Below, piece after piece: positions 35,901-46,145 of a stretch of 64,000 nucleotides of DNA. Where the stretch lies: positions 15,801,784-15,865,783 of the forward strand of contig NC_092654.1 in assembly GCF_032118995.1 (NCBI RefSeq), written 5' to 3'. This DNA is from Asterias amurensis (Eukaryota; Echinodermata; Asteroidea; Forcipulatida; Asteriidae). Numbering within the stretch: position 1 is the first letter of the stretch; each line of letters opens with the position of its first letter. The notes under the pieces are model-generated. The model saw only the letters and a list, made by a program, of their open reading frames with translations. It was not told the origin of the DNA and did no database searches. Made by a program: the position numbers and the translations under genes.

Positions 35901-38900
35901 TTAAACCATATATTCTTTAACCTTGATGCAAATTCAACATCTATCTGCTATTTTCTTGCTGATCAAGTATTCTGTTAGCTGTGCAACTCTTCACCTGTTG
36001 TAAAATGTCATTTGTTTTCCTAGTTGGATGAAGAGATTGAGCAGTTAATCATTGAGCTTGATGGCAGAGGCTTGAAGACGAATGACCAGACACTGAACCT
36101 CGCTCGGCACATGGTACTGGCAGAAACAACCCCACTCAGACTACAACTGCTCAAAATATTAGAGGTAATTTGCTAACCCTCACGCAAAATATGATTGGAG
36201 CTTGTTTTTTATAATTTATTGCCAATTGATTTTCTAAGAATACCTTGCTTGCCGCTGTTGCATGGAGAGCAGGCCAATCACGTTGTCACAGAGTGCAATT
36301 TGGTTATATGTACACAGAAGTAGTAAGGACACAGAAAAAGCAAGGGATAAACAATGAAGGAGACAAAGTGGAAGGGTAGAGGGAATGGGGCTGATTTTAC
36401 CACAACAAGGCCCCCTTTCTTAAAGCCTGTAAGCACAAAAACTTGCTGAGCACAGAAAAATGTTGCTCAACAGAAACAGCTCTATCAGCAATATTACATA
36501 GTGCAAATATTTATAAACCACACGGTCACGCATTTCGCCAAATGTTTCTTGAATTTCCTCTGAAAAGGTAAATGTTGAAAAGTGTGCACAAAACCATTGT
36601 GAGCTGTTGGCAAAAGGGTTATACAAACAAAAGTGTTACAATAGGAGGTCCCCGGTTGGAGGTGTTTCCCTGCATGTGCGAGATTGTAGTGACATTCAAT
36701 CCAAGGATTTCCAACAAAAGGAAGAAATAGACAACACAAAATGGTAATGTTTGATGTCAATGGTTACTGATGCCATTTGAATGTTGTTGTTTATTGCAGG
36801 ACACTGTAGATGAAACCTGTCTTAAGGATTTCCTGACGCATCATGGGCTGAAGTTACTGTGGAGCTGGATGGTAGACATCAGTGACAAACCAGAACTAGA
36901 ACTGAAAATGGAGGTATGTTGTCCACATCTTTAGAAGTTTCAATACGGTTGACTCTGGTTATTGCGAGGTCCTGATTTAAAAAAAAAAAAAAATTCAGAA
37001 CGGTACACTTGACTGAAATTGAAGCTAGATTTTTTAGAATATTTTTTAAGATTCTTAACACCCTTGTAAAGTTACCCACTCCAGAAAACAATGGAGTGGG
37101 TAAAACTTGATTATTTTTTATTAATTTTCAGATTCTTAACACCCTTGTGAGTTTACCCATTCCGCACAAGAATGGTCAACTCGACTGAAAAATGAAATTT
37201 TATTTTTGTGTGTGTTAATTTTCCGATTCTGAACATCCTTGTGAGATAGCCTATTCCACACAAGAATGGTCAACTCGATTGTAAAATGAAACTTGACTAT
37301 TTTTGGTTAATTTTATAGATTCTGAACACCCTTGTGAGGTTACCCATTCCGCACAGGAATGGTCAACTCGACTGTAAAATGAAACTTTATTATTTTTTGG
37401 TTAATTTTCAGATTCTGAACACCCTTGTGAGATTACCTATTCCACACAAGAACGCCTTGGAAGACAGCAAGATCTTCGCCATGGTGGAGCGATGGTCTAA
37501 GGTGAAGAACATCCCCAAAGTGGAGACGGAAGTCGACGATTCCAGCGCAAGTGAGACGCCCTCCCGTTGTGCAACACCCGTGTCGGTCCCCATGGCAAGT
37601 CACAGCACCCCGGGCGATCTGACCAAATTGACGGACAACTCTGAAAGCGACGGAGACTTGGACAGATTAAAGAGTGACAGTGCGAGTACCTCTCCAAAAA
37701 GTTTTGACAAGAGCTCCACGATCGATGAGAGGATGGACCAGAAAATCCAAGTAGACAGCAGTACTCCTAACGCTCAGAGCGATAGTACGCAACAACCTGA
37801 TGCTGAAACAACAGTGAGTGCCGACTCTTTGTGCGCAACACAGTCGGAAATTGTCAGTCAGTCGTGCGAGTCGGATAAGATAAAAGACGAGACAGTACTT
37901 ATTAAAAATGAAAGTGAATCGCCAATTGAGTCCACGATCGCATCGGACGCACAACCAGAGTCTGTTTTGGCAGTATCGACAGCAAATCCGGAGTCTAAAC
38001 CGACCTTAGATGACTCTAGCGTCTTAGAAAGTGAAGATGCATTGCAAACAGTCAGTGAACCTGTAAAAGTTGCGGATTCTCCCAATACCTCAAGTGAACT
38101 TCCAATAAAGCCAACCAGCCTCGAAGAAGGGGAGCTTATAACAGACACAAGTAAATCCGATTTGAAGATGGACGATTTGGAGAAGACATCAGGTAGTGGC
38201 AAGCCAGATTTAGGATCGGACTTGGAGGCTGCTGAGGTGGATGTAAAGAGTGATACAGCATCAGGAATAGCTGTCATGGCTGGAAAGCTACTAGAAACAT
38301 GGAGCTCCCTCAAGGTAGGCTATTCGGATTTATTTATTTTACCCAAAGTTTTAGAAGCTTTTAACTATGCCTGGGCCCCTATTGCAATTTACTACTCGAT
38401 TAGTCACGCCTCAAATATTCACGACTAATTTTTATTTTTTCAAGATGCATTCAGACGTATTGTTTGCTGAAGGCGCAATCATAGTAAAAATCAGCTTAAA
38501 GCAGGTAGTCGACACATTTAACTGAGTAGTTAAAAAATGGTAGTCGCGACTGGATGTGGCACTCAACCGTCACGACTACCACTCTAGTCACACTAGTCGC
38601 TATTTGAGCCCTAGTCTTGCCCCAGCTTCAATCCTATTAACATATGTTTTGAATTTAAAAGTCAAAACTACATGTCTGTTAAAATCAAATAAAGGTTGAT
38701 AACCAGGGAACAACCAATTGACTGTTTGATTAAGACTGTTTGTTTCTTTCAGCTTAGTATGATACAGCCACTTTTATAAAAGCTGATCTTTTTTAAATTT
38801 TGCAGGAAATCTATCGGATACCCAAGAACAGAGATCGTGAACGAGAACGTGATTACTCGGAGAGAGAGCGCGATCGGGATCGGGACCGGGGCTACGATAA

Positions 38901-41900
38901 AGACCGCCGGTACGGCCGGGATAGAGACCGCGACAAAGACCGAGATAGATACCGAGATAGGGATCGGGATAGAGATCGAGACAGAGACCGCGACAGGGAC
39001 AGTCGGAGAGAACGGAGTCGTGATTCAGGTCGAGATTCGGGTCGTGATTCGGATCGCTATTACGACAGGGACAGGGATAGGGACAGGGAAAGAAGAAGAA
39101 GCTTTGACCGAAGGGATGACAGGAAGAGGCGCAGCAGATCTTTGAGCAAAGAGAAAGAGGACAAACAATCGACTCCAGTCAGTGAGAAAAATGATCCGGA
39201 CACCCCAAAGGCTACACTACCTAAGCTGAGAAAACCGTGGAAGAAAGAAGCAACATCTGCGGTTGAAGGATCTCCGGCGGGGAAACAAACGAAGAAGGAG
39301 AAGTCTGGGCTTTCCAAGAAGGAAAGAAGACAGCTGTTTGAGAAGCAAGTAGAGCAAGCTGACATGGAGGAAGAGATACGCAAGAAACAGGAAGAGGAAT
39401 TCCTGAGACAGCATCCACACTTCATAGACGAGGAAGGTCACATTCATTTTGTGGACGAAAACGGTTTCCCGATCCCGCCACCGTTTGATGGGGATCCAAA
39501 TCACCCTTTGATGCACATGTTTCAGCTCGATCGGGGGATGCCCATGGAGCATAATGACATTCCCCCTGAAGGGATGTACCCACATCCCATGGATCCCAAC
39601 AACCCGGGATATCATGAGATGATGCCGCATCCTCAAGCAATGATGCCTTTGGATGAGAATGGTATGCCGATGCCGTTACACGGGGGTCAACCTATGTATG
39701 AAGAGATGCATCCAGACATGGCACAGCAGCAGCAGCACGGCATGGGCTTGCCACCTCCTGATCATCTTCTTCATCACCCACATGTACCTCCTCATATTGA
39801 GGGAATGCACGTGATGCAGGAACAAGATCCACAGGTTGGTTCAATTGGTAATCAGTCAATTAAGTTTTGCCTTTCAGTATTTAGAGCGACAGTTAATGGG
39901 TTTCAGGACTTTTATTCTCCATTGTTTTGTGTGGTTGGCTGTAAGGTTGTTTTACTTTGTCCATTTTGTCTTTTTATGTAAGGCATTGTGGTTTTTTTTT
40001 GTAATTAGTTTCCCTTTTTAATGGGCCTTCTGCCAAGTCTTGGTCACTTTTGTATTTTATCTTTGATCAGGCCTGTTTGCTTTATTTTTTAAAGGGCAAG
40101 TGCACCAAGGCATTTTCTCCTTGGGGCACCCGTTGAGGACATATTTAGGGCACCAAGCCAATGACCAGGGGGCATGGAGGCATTTGCCTTCGTTGCCTCC
40201 GTTAAGTGTCTGGCCTGTTTGATGTCTTTTCATTTTTTTGTGAGAGTCCCAAATGATCAGCTGCGCTGGATGTTGGTCACCCTTGTAAAATATTGTTTTA
40301 AGTAATCTTAAAAAAAATTTGTCCTTGTAGGCCTGGGACATGAATCCAGCTGCCGTGCATCCCGTTCATTCACAGCCAGTACTACCGCCCCAGCCCCAGC
40401 CCCAGCCTCAGCCCCAGCCCCAGCCTCAGTTCAGAGTACCAGCACCCCCTGGGCCTCTACCCAATCAGGTGTCTGTAGTCAGTGGTGCTCCACATCCACC
40501 AAGGTTTGTTGTACCGCAGCAACCGAAACCACAACCTCAAGTACAGCAACTTCAACCAGCTACTCGACTGCAGTCGCAGTCGCACGTTATTCAGCCACAG
40601 GTAGGTTTAAAGTGCCCTGCTTAGTGCGTTATTTATTTGTTAAACATGCATTCTGTGGAGACATCATTTGGGTTTTTTGCTTTGTCGCTGTACTTAACAA
40701 CAAGCTTGGGCGACTAGTGCGGCTAGTGTCAAAGTCGTCAAAATTTTCAAAAGGATTTTAAGGCCAATGCAAATACACAAACATTGTTGGTTAAATCTCA
40801 CAGGGGAAATGTACCTATTTTCATGGGATAGTTTTGACCATTTTTGGCCTATTTTTAAATCACTTTTGTAGGCCTTGAACTTCGCTCTTTAAAGGGCACA
40901 GTATTTTCCTTCCAGTAAGGTGCACTTTTAAAGGGAAATTGTATGTTTGTATTTGTACTTTATAAAGGTAACAACAGAAAAAGAACAGAAAAAGCACAGG
41001 CCACCAGGGCAATAGCTGTGCTTTAACCTTTAACCTGCTTTTGCTTTAACCAAGTTTCCATTTTGTTATCTTTTATCAGTCTTTTAGATGGAAGCTGTGA
41101 AGTGCAGGGAACATTTTTGTTTAGCATTTTTGCATAGTGAACAATTTAGACTTTCTTTGTGCACGCTGAGTATCAATATTGAGTAGCAAATGATGATTTT
41201 TGAGCAGCAACTGGTACATTTTGTGGCTCTTCTATTCAAGGGAAATGGATCACTGAAGTGGGTGTGTCATTTAGCTTCCCTAGGTCTACCTCGCGGTGCT
41301 CACCCGGGTGAGCCCCTGACGAGAGCTAATCGTCTGATCACACTCGCCCTGTCGTGGTGACGGCATGCACCTCGGGTCACCCCCAAGTGACCCACACCAC
41401 AAGCAGGGCACTGGGGGCTGACCCAGGTGAGCCCCGTCAAAGCTATTCGACTGTACCGGGGCAGACCGGGGTCGACCCAGGGAAGCTAAACGAACGCACC
41501 CAGTAGTTTTGGTTAATTAGTTATTTGCTGAATTAATGTTGTAATTGATGATTTCCTTTGCAGCCCCAGCCTGCTGCCCCAACCCAGACGGTGACCTTCG
41601 TGACTCCCGATGGAATGCTAGTCACTCAGACCATCATGCCACTTAATACAGAAACTAATGTCCACACCAACATTCAACAGGTATGTTATTGCATAATATG
41701 CAACTTGGATGAGCTGAATTCCGCTTGTTTATATTCTCATTTGTGCTATTCGAACTTGAAAAAAAAACACCGCATGAAAACATTGAGTTTTTTGTAATTT
41801 CCTCTATTTTGGTGAAGTTACAGTTGCATGCCTGTTACTTTCGTATGATCACATCATACATGTATGTTCTCATGAATTCTGTATTGTTTTCCCTTTTTAC

Positions 41901-44900
41901 TGTAAATTGTTGCAATTTAGCATGTGGTTGCCCATGACAATTGTTTAAATAAACCATTCTATATGTAGATCTAAACTATAATCCTTTCCAAAAAGCCTTG
42001 TCTTACCAGGTTATTCTGCACAATCAAAATGTGGAAGAACTAAAACAAAATTCTACCCAAAATATTTGTTTGATTTTGAGGGTCTTTTTCCCCTTTTCCT
42101 TTTTCTTTTTGTTTGAAGGCACAACAGATTCAGCAGCACCTTAACCAGGGTATAACAGCTACTCAGGGTATCCCGTCGCCCCCCTCCAAGCCAAAATCAC
42201 AACTGCCTCCTAATTGGAGAACGGCTAGGGACCAAGAGGGCAAAGTCTACTACTATCATGCTGTCACAAGGTGTGTACAAAGAGTTTAAAGGCAGTGGAC
42301 ACTATTGGTAATTGTCAAAGACTAGCCTTCACAGTTGGTGTATCTCAACATATGCATAAAATAACAAACCTGTGAAAATTTGAGCTCAATTGGTCGTCGA
42401 AGTTGCGATATAATAATGAAAGAAAAAACACCCTTGTCACACGAAGTTGTGTGTGTTTAGATGGTTGATTTCGAGACCTCAAGTTCTAAATCTGAGGTCT
42501 CAAAATCAAATTCGTGGAAAATTACTTCTTTCTCGAAAACTATGGCACTTCAGAGGGAGCCGTTTCTCACAATGTTTTATACCATCAACCTCTACCCATT
42601 ACTTGTCATCAAGAAAGGTTTTATGCTAATAATTATTTTGAGTAATTACCAATAGTGTCCACTGCCTTTAAACTAGTCTTATCTTGAGTTAAGACGAGTT
42701 ACTCTTCCTAGCTTTAGGTCTAGCCTTACGGTTTTAATATCTCTTAGGACTAGTCCTAATTCTAACTCTTTAAATTGTCAGCTAACACACACGTTTGGCC
42801 ATTTCACAAAATGCCAACAACGTAAAAGGAAAACCGTGCAATTTCGAGGCATGTTTGTGTGGATCATTATATTCTACTTTTAAGTTAACTATCTAACCAT
42901 ATGCATTTTAGGAAAAAAAAAAATGGTGTCAAATTATTTTCAAAGGCCAAATCGACCGATCCAAGGCAACGTGTTCCTTTAATCCGGAACAGTAATCTGC
43001 CGGTCGTCGGTTCAAATCCTGCTCTAGTAATTTCTTCTTAGTTCAAATCCCAATTTACCCAGTCAGTTTCCCTTGTGGTTAACTGTTATTAAATACGAAT
43101 AATGTTTGTTGTGTGCAGGCAAACCCAGTGGGACATGCCTAGTTGGGACGGCAATGCACCTGTGCTCGGTGGTAACGAAGCTGATATGGATCTCGGAACG
43201 CCAACCTACGACGAGAAATCCAAGAAACGTACAACTACAGCAGCTGCTGACACATCGAGTGAGCTAGCCAAGAGATGTAAACTGCAGTTCAGGTCAAAGG
43301 TTAGTCGGCTTTCTGAAAGCATTTCGAAAATGAATAATTAGAACTCATTCGTTCCTAGTTTTGCATGAATACACCCGCTTTTCCATTGTCACCTACATTG
43401 GGTCATTGATTAAAGCCCTATGGGTTTCTAGATGGCACTTTGCTCAATATGTATTATTTTCTTCAAAGCCAATTTTTTTATGACCCGTTGTTTATGTGAG
43501 TGAGTGGAAATTAATAGACAAACTAATTTCTGGTGTACAAACATAAATTAATGTTAAGTGTCCACTAACAGGCATGATATTCTTACAATGTGTAATTTCC
43601 GTTTTTCTTTTGTCCCTTGCGAAAATCAGAATGATTGTGATTAAATAGCCTGAAATGATGATTAAAGGCTACATTATGTGTACATGTAGATCATCCTTTG
43701 TACTCAAAGTACTCCATAAGGCCATGTTTTTACTGAGCAGTATTTTCCTGTACTTAGCAGGTTTTTGTGCTTCAAGACTCTATGAATCTTGGCCATGGTC
43801 TTGAGATATGGAACTTGAGGGGATTCTAACATTCCTAACCTTTCTTCTGTACATTGATCAATGTTAGTAAAGTTTGTCACAATAATAGTCAGTTTAATGA
43901 CTGATCATTTTACTTTCTTAAGATTGCCTTGAGGTTTCACCGGGCTGCACCTACATCTTTTCTACCTAAATCTTTTCTGTCCTAAACCAATTTTGATGTC
44001 TCCATTTTGTAACTGTGTAATTTTATCATCTCTTTAAGTTTGTACTCTGTGTATATTTTCCTGTAATTCGACCCTTGTTCGCCATGGGAATTTTTGTTTT
44101 TTTTAAGAATGAATCGTTAATGACTAAATGAATGAATGAACAGTTATTGATTGCAATGGGAATAAACACCCCCCCCCCCTTTATAATGAGTGGGATACTG
44201 GTCCCAAGAATGTAAAGTTTATGGTGTGTCGGCTGATAACCAGTTTCTGCTTAGCAAGATTTTTTCTGTGCTTAGCAAGTTTTTGTGCTATAACAGAGTT
44301 TATGAAATTGGGCCCAGAACTGGGAGGTATGGTTGTTCCTTTGTTTCTGCTGCCATTAAGTTAATAATATTTGCAGTTGGACTGGTGTGCTGTGGTACCA
44401 TTCAGGTTCTAACTCCACTGTCCTTGTATACTTTCCATTATTGATGTATGATGTATAATTTTTAGTATCTGCTTTGTCATCTTTCTAGGGTTTATACTTT
44501 TTAACTTTTTATTGCAAGCCTACTCTTTCTCTATTGTACCGTTTAATCCCTTTTTAACTTCGTTTATAACTCCACTGTCCTTATTTTGCTATTATTGATG
44601 TATGGAGTACAATTTTAAGTATCTGCTTCATCATCTTCTATGGTTTACTTTTACATTTTTTGTTTCTCTATTGTACCGTTTAACCCTTTTAAAATTTGGT
44701 TCTAACTCCGCTTTCCTTATTATTCTATTGTTGACAATTTGTAGTATCTGCTTCATCATCTTTGTAGGGTTTACTTTTACACTTTTTATTATAGACCTAC
44801 TGTTTCTGTATTGTACCATTTAATCCTTTTTTTGTGTTTAATGCCATTTGTTTTTATGTGTAAAAAAAAAAGAAGAATTTTCCCATATAATGTTTTTAGA

Positions 44901-46102
44901 AATATGTATACAAAAATCTTTTCAAATTGTTTTGTATTTCAGATTATTTAACCATGTTAAAAGAAATTGTATAATTGTAAAAAATAGTAAGTAGTAGAGT
45001 CTACCTCAATGGCTATGAATAGGTTTTTGATTAATTTCCTACTATAAACCTTGCATTCTCATACATCTGTTCTATTTTTATTTTTTTTTCCAGATGTCTC
45101 ACTACGTAATTAGCTGCTTGAATACTTATCGTAAACCTGACTGTAAGCTTGGAAGAATCACAAACACGGAAGACTTTAAACACTTGGCACGGAAGGTAAA
45201 TAAGTCATCTCATTCTTCATCATTAAATACCCAACAAACTATGTATTAAATACAAATGCATGAGTATAGTGAAGTATTTTTGTTGTGGGATTCTGAAAGC
45301 CAGTTTGTCAGCTGACAAATTGGTGAGAGTTTAGGGCATATTACTGGCGTCAAAGTTAATGGTTGGCTTTTAGTTTGGAGCATCAAAATTTACCATTATT
45401 CTTTGAGTTTTGGTAATGCTTTTCAACACTGAACTAGGACCATTTTGAGGGATTTCTGACTTGTCCTCGGGTGTTTTAAATGTCAATTGGCCAGCGGACA
45501 GAGAGTGTGGGTTCGAATCTTTAGCCGTGACACTTGTGTCCTTAAACGAGATACTTAACCATTGCATCGCCCTTCGGATGGGATGTATAGTCGTTGGTCC
45601 CATGTGTTGTGTAAAGGCATGTAAAAGAACCCAGTGCACTTATCGAAAAGAGATGGGGTTCGCCCCGGTGTTCCTGGCTGGATTGGCAGCATATTGCGCC
45701 ATAGCACCTTGTAAACCATTCTATGTTGCTAAGGATTAGGTCTCATAATTCAAACTTCGTCCCACTCCCCTTGTAGTAAAATTACCTTGCTTGGTATTCT
45801 TTGGCAAAAGGCGTGATATAAGTCTGGTTATAATTATTTCTATTATTATTACTGAGTATTACTTGATAAACAAGATTCAATAGTTCTTGTTTGAAGCCTG
45901 CCCTCGCTGAATGTATTGCCATCTAATCCCAGTTTGAACCATTCTCTTTATAAAGCTGACTCACGGCATCATGGATAAGGAGCTGAAACACTGCAAGAAC
46001 TTTGAAGACTTGGAGGTCAACTCTAACGTCAAACACAAAGCCAAAGAATACATCAGGAAATACATGACTCACGTTGGGCCTGTGTACCATAAGGACGATT
46101 GA
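17950..46102 (+). CDS. SETD2: SETD2 histone H3K36 methyltransferase
   Basis: Exons: 17950-17990 (first), then 26632-30320, 31192-31320, 32170-32221, 32722-32798, 33722-33845, 34716-34793, 35180-35277, 35724-35880, 36024-36164, 36800-36913, 37412-38314, 38806-39834, 40331-40600, 41564-41680, 42119-42270, 43119-43299, 45094-45195 and 45956-46102. From 26632 on, all phases agree and give 2,519 residues, close to human SETD2 (2,564). Order: disordered N-terminus, AWS, SET, post-SET, Ser-rich and RD-rich linkers, WW, SRI. Known role: a nuclear enzyme that trimethylates H3K36 during elongation, recruited by SRI binding to phosphorylated RNA polymerase II. The first exon encodes [14 protein letters not shown], like the YDPEHPTPE start of human SETD2. 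It ends in phase 2 whereas 26632 begins in phase 0, so an exon of 3n+1 bases between them is missing from this model. Confidence 0.93.
19486..19796. mobile_element. Family A' element, truncated, in SETD2 intron 1
   Basis: Starts TTAAAGGCAATGTACACCTT and then ATTGTCAAAGACCAGTCTTC. It has the AATGTTTTATACTATCGACA segment, but the right terminus is lost. Confidence 0.7.
20615..20735. repeat. Dispersed repeat, inverted relative to 41155-41245
   Basis: TTGCTACTCAAAAATCATCA and TTTGCTACTCAATATT here match, in inverse complement, the segment near 41175-41235. Family unknown. Confidence 0.6.
21083..21140 (+). repeat. tRNA-like SINE head fragment
   Basis: GGACTTGCAATCTTAGGGTT followed by TATGTTCGAATCCTA, the last part resembling a B box. 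It matches the 10447 fragment in outline. Confidence 0.35.
22187..22213 (+). CDS. Candidate alternative SETD2 first exon
   Basis: ATG encodes MADGAGQSW, immediately followed by a consensus GTGAGT donor. Phase 0 at this donor fits the exon starting 26632 exactly. The preceding 500 bases contain no recognised transposon. There is no homology support, so this is a structural candidate only. A further start, ATGGCGGAGCAG followed by GTCATG, occurs near 22543. Confidence 0.3.
22571..23395. other. Part of SETD2 intron 1 with a fortuitous long frame
   Basis: A 149-codon plus-strand frame from 22571 has no recognisable domain, is Tyr/Cys/Val-rich and overlaps TGTA-rich low-complexity sequence. I do not call it a gene. 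Confidence 0.4.
23396..23646. mobile_element. Family B MITE (GGGCCCAATTTC ends), copy 1
   Basis: Starts GGGCCCAATTTCATGGCTCT and ends GAGCCATAAAATTGGGCCC. The interior is rich in GCTTAC and GTAAGC words in both orientations. In SETD2 intron 1. Confidence 0.8.
23647..25620. other. SETD2 intron 1, no feature recognised
   Basis: AT-rich sequence with a (TGAT)n-like tract near 25355. I looked for, and did not find, an exon resembling the conserved second exon of vertebrate SETD2. Confidence 0.35.
25621..26004. mobile_element. Family A TTAA-type MITE, copy 4
   Basis: Starts TTAAAGGCAGTGGACACTAT and ends AGTGTCCAGTGTCTTTAA. Complete, in SETD2 intron 1. Confidence 0.88.
26632..30320 (+). CDS. SETD2: SETD2 large N-terminal exon
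   Basis: A 3,689-nt exon, as in other SETD2 genes where one giant exon encodes the disordered N-terminus. Its 1,229 codons are Ser/Glu/Thr/Asp-rich with basic patches ([30 protein letters not shown]) that look like nuclear localisation or DNA-binding segments. It ends with the start of the AWS lead-in [12 protein letters not shown]. The acceptor is TTAATTTAG and the donor GTGAGT. Two in-frame tandem repeats are described separately. Confidence 0.92.
26983..27126 (+). repeat. Coding tandem repeat, 30-bp unit ([10 protein letters not shown])
   Basis: Five decapeptide units, [10 protein letters not shown] and variants (PESVC, PKSVS), in frame within SETD2. Units are nearly identical at DNA level, indicating recent expansion. 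Confidence 0.9.
29041..29155 (+). repeat. Coding tandem repeat, 15-bp unit (TSEVL/TTEV)
   Basis: In frame within SETD2, alternating ACTGAGGTT- and TCTGAGGTT-type units encode a run of Thr/Ser-Glu-Val residues ([14 protein letters not shown]). Confidence 0.8.
30982..31021. repeat. Hairpin GAGCTAGGAGTAGGTGGC
   Basis: The left arm AGCTAGGAGTAGGTGGC and right arm GCCACCTACTCCTAGGGCT flank a loop of about four bases, in SETD2 intron sequence. Confidence 0.65.
31192..35880 (+). CDS. SETD2: SETD2 catalytic core exons (AWS, SET, post-SET)
   Basis: [27 protein letters not shown] and [12 protein letters not shown], with the cysteines of the pre-SET zinc cluster. [24 protein letters not shown], then [16 protein letters not shown] (cofactor pocket and pseudoknot) and [12 protein letters not shown]. 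Post-[17 protein letters not shown] with the closing cysteines. All expected catalytic motifs are present, so the enzyme should be active. Seven exons: 31192-31320, 32170-32221, 32722-32798, 33722-33845, 34716-34793, 35180-35277 and 35724-35880. Their introns hold four TIR elements. Confidence 0.95.
31343..31710. mobile_element. GATATCG-rich MITE with 8-bp target duplication (hAT-like)
   Basis: Starts TAAGCTTGGGCGATATCACG and ends AATCGATATCGCCCAAGCTTA. Both sides carry the same 8-mer TATTTACT (31335-31342 and 31711-31718). Both arms are packed with ATATCGCGATA-type palindromes. No coding capacity. It lies only 23 bases after a SETD2 donor site. Confidence 0.88.
32271..32463. mobile_element. 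Family B MITE, copy 2
   Basis: Left end GTCCAATTTCGTAAAGCC and right end GCTTTTTGAAATTGGGCCC, with internal GCTAAGCA and GCTTAGCAAG words typical of the family. In a SETD2 intron. Confidence 0.75.
33305..33687. mobile_element. Family F TTAA-type MITE, complete
   Basis: Starts TTAAAGGAACGTTACAGAAT and ends ATTCTGTAATGTTCCTTTAA, bounded by TTAA. It lies 34 bp before the acceptor of the SETD2 exon at 33722. Confidence 0.85.
33871..34258. mobile_element. Family A TTAA-type MITE, copy 5
   Basis: Starts TTAAAGGCAGTGGACACGTT and ends AGTGTCCACTGCCTTTAA. It begins 25 bp after the donor of the SETD2 exon 33722-33845. Confidence 0.88.
36409..36490. mobile_element. Family B element, 5' fragment
   Basis: GGCCCCCTTTCTTAAAGCCT, then TAAGCACAAAAACTTGCTGA and GCACAGAAAAATGTTGCT match family B left halves. 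The right end is not seen. Confidence 0.55.
37047..37460 (+). repeat. Five tandem copies of a SETD2 3' splice site plus exon start
   Basis: A unit of about 93 bp, with copies of ATTCT(T/G)AACACCCTTGT at 37051, 37132, 37226, 37319 and 37412 (spacings 81, 94, 93, 93). Each unit holds a pyrimidine-rich TTAATTTT tract, the splice acceptor position and the first 45 or so bases of the exon. The acceptor dinucleotide is AG in copies 1, 2, 4 and 5 but CG in copy 3. Copy 5 is the exon proper. Copies 1-3 reach an in-frame stop. Copy 4 stays open and in frame for 31 codons into copy 5. Confidence 0.93.
37412..38314 (+). CDS. SETD2: SETD2 Ser/Asp-rich linker exon
   Basis: 301 codons starting [20 protein letters not shown], which matches the LEHLPIPTKNMLEESK segment of human SETD2 and ends the conserved helical region after the SET domain. 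The rest is acidic and disordered (many DSS, SES and PES runs). The donor is GTAGGC. Confidence 0.93.
38806..39834 (+). CDS. SETD2: SETD2 RD-dipeptide and Pro/His/Met-rich exon
   Basis: 343 codons. The first third is an RD/RE alternating region ([12 protein letters not shown]) with RS pairs, typical of nuclear speckle and RNA-processing proteins. Next comes a Lys/Glu coiled-coil-like stretch ([20 protein letters not shown]), then a conserved segment [21 protein letters not shown] Pro/Met/His-rich tail follows. Acceptor TTTTGCAG, donor GTTGGT. Confidence 0.92.
40331..41680 (+). CDS. SETD2: SETD2 Pro/Gln-rich exons
   Basis: Exons 40331-40600 (90 codons) and 41564-41680 (39 codons) encode a low-complexity Pro-Gln linker ([14 protein letters not shown]), then [20 protein letters not shown]. 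Both are in phase 0 with consensus boundaries. Confidence 0.88.
41155..41245. repeat. Dispersed repeat, inverse of 20615-20735
   Basis: AATATTGAGTAGCAAATGAT and GATTTTTGAGCAGCAACTGG are inverse complements of the copy near 20690. In a SETD2 intron. Confidence 0.6.
41259..41502. mobile_element. GC-rich MITE with TGGGTGTGTCATTTAGCTTC ends
   Basis: Left end TGGGTG, then TTTAGCTTCCCTAGGTC; right end GACCCAGGGAAGCTAAACGA, then ACGCACCCA. The interior has GGGTGAGCCCC in both halves and is far more GC-rich than its surroundings. Probably hAT-related, but no target duplication is clear. Confidence 0.75.
42119..43299 (+). CDS. SETD2: SETD2 WW-domain exons
   Basis: Exons 42119-42270 and 43119-43299. 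The split WW domain reads [19 protein letters not shown] and then [11 protein letters not shown], with both signature tryptophans and the YYY core, nearly as in human SETD2. The second exon continues into the start of the SRI domain ([11 protein letters not shown]). The intron between holds family A and C elements. Confidence 0.95.
42286..42671. mobile_element. Family A TTAA-type MITE, copy 6 (inverted)
   Basis: Starts TTAAAGGCAGTGGACACTAT and then ATTGTCAAAGACTAGCCTTC, the opposite orientation to copies 1-5. Ends AGTGTCCACTGCCTTTAA. It begins 16 bp after the donor of the WW exon. Confidence 0.88.
42672..42982. mobile_element. Fragments of families G and C
   Basis: 42680-42770 has AGGACTAGTCCTAATTCTAA-like family G sequence. 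42782-42982 has GTGTGGATCATTATATTCTA and ends CCAAGGCAACGTGTTCCTTTAA, the right end of family C with the left end missing. Confidence 0.55.
43119..46102 (+). CDS. SETD2: SETD2 SRI-domain exons and stop
   Basis: Exons 43119-43299, 45094-45195 and 45956-46102 encode the Set2-Rpb1-interacting domain. Motifs: [57 protein letters not shown], ending with TGA at 46100. The known function of this domain is binding the doubly phosphorylated CTD of RNA polymerase II. The position of the poly(A) site is uncertain; AATAAA occurs several times downstream. Confidence 0.94.
44200..44316. mobile_element. Family B element, short copy
   Basis: Left GGTCCCAAGAATGTAAAG and right TATGAAATTGGGCCC, with GCTTAGCAAG twice inside. 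In a SETD2 intron. Confidence 0.6.
44409..44832. repeat. Tandem repeat, about 136-157-bp unit, three copies
   Basis: Copies start at AACTCC(A/G)CTGTCC-like sequence at 44411, 44568 and 44704. They share AGTATCTGCTTCATCATCTT and TATTGTACCGTTTAA. In a SETD2 intron. Confidence 0.85.
45478..45855 (+). mobile_element. tRNA-derived SINE
   Basis: GGGTTCGAATCTTTAGCC near 45509 resembles a Pol III B box. The body has AAAGGCATGTAAAAGAACCC, GGGGTTCGCCCCGGTGTTCC and TGCGCCATAGCACCTTGTAA. It ends in an ATT microsatellite near 45835-45855, as expected for a LINE-mobilised SINE. In the last SETD2 intron. Confidence 0.65.
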
Positions 46103-46145
46103 ACACCGAGTGCATCATCCCAATCACAACGGTAGCAGCTGTAGC

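Noticed and set aside
45478-45855. A functional tRNA gene suggested by GGTTCGAATC
   Set aside because: No cloverleaf with an A box at the right spacing was found. The long conserved body and ATT tail fit a SINE instead.
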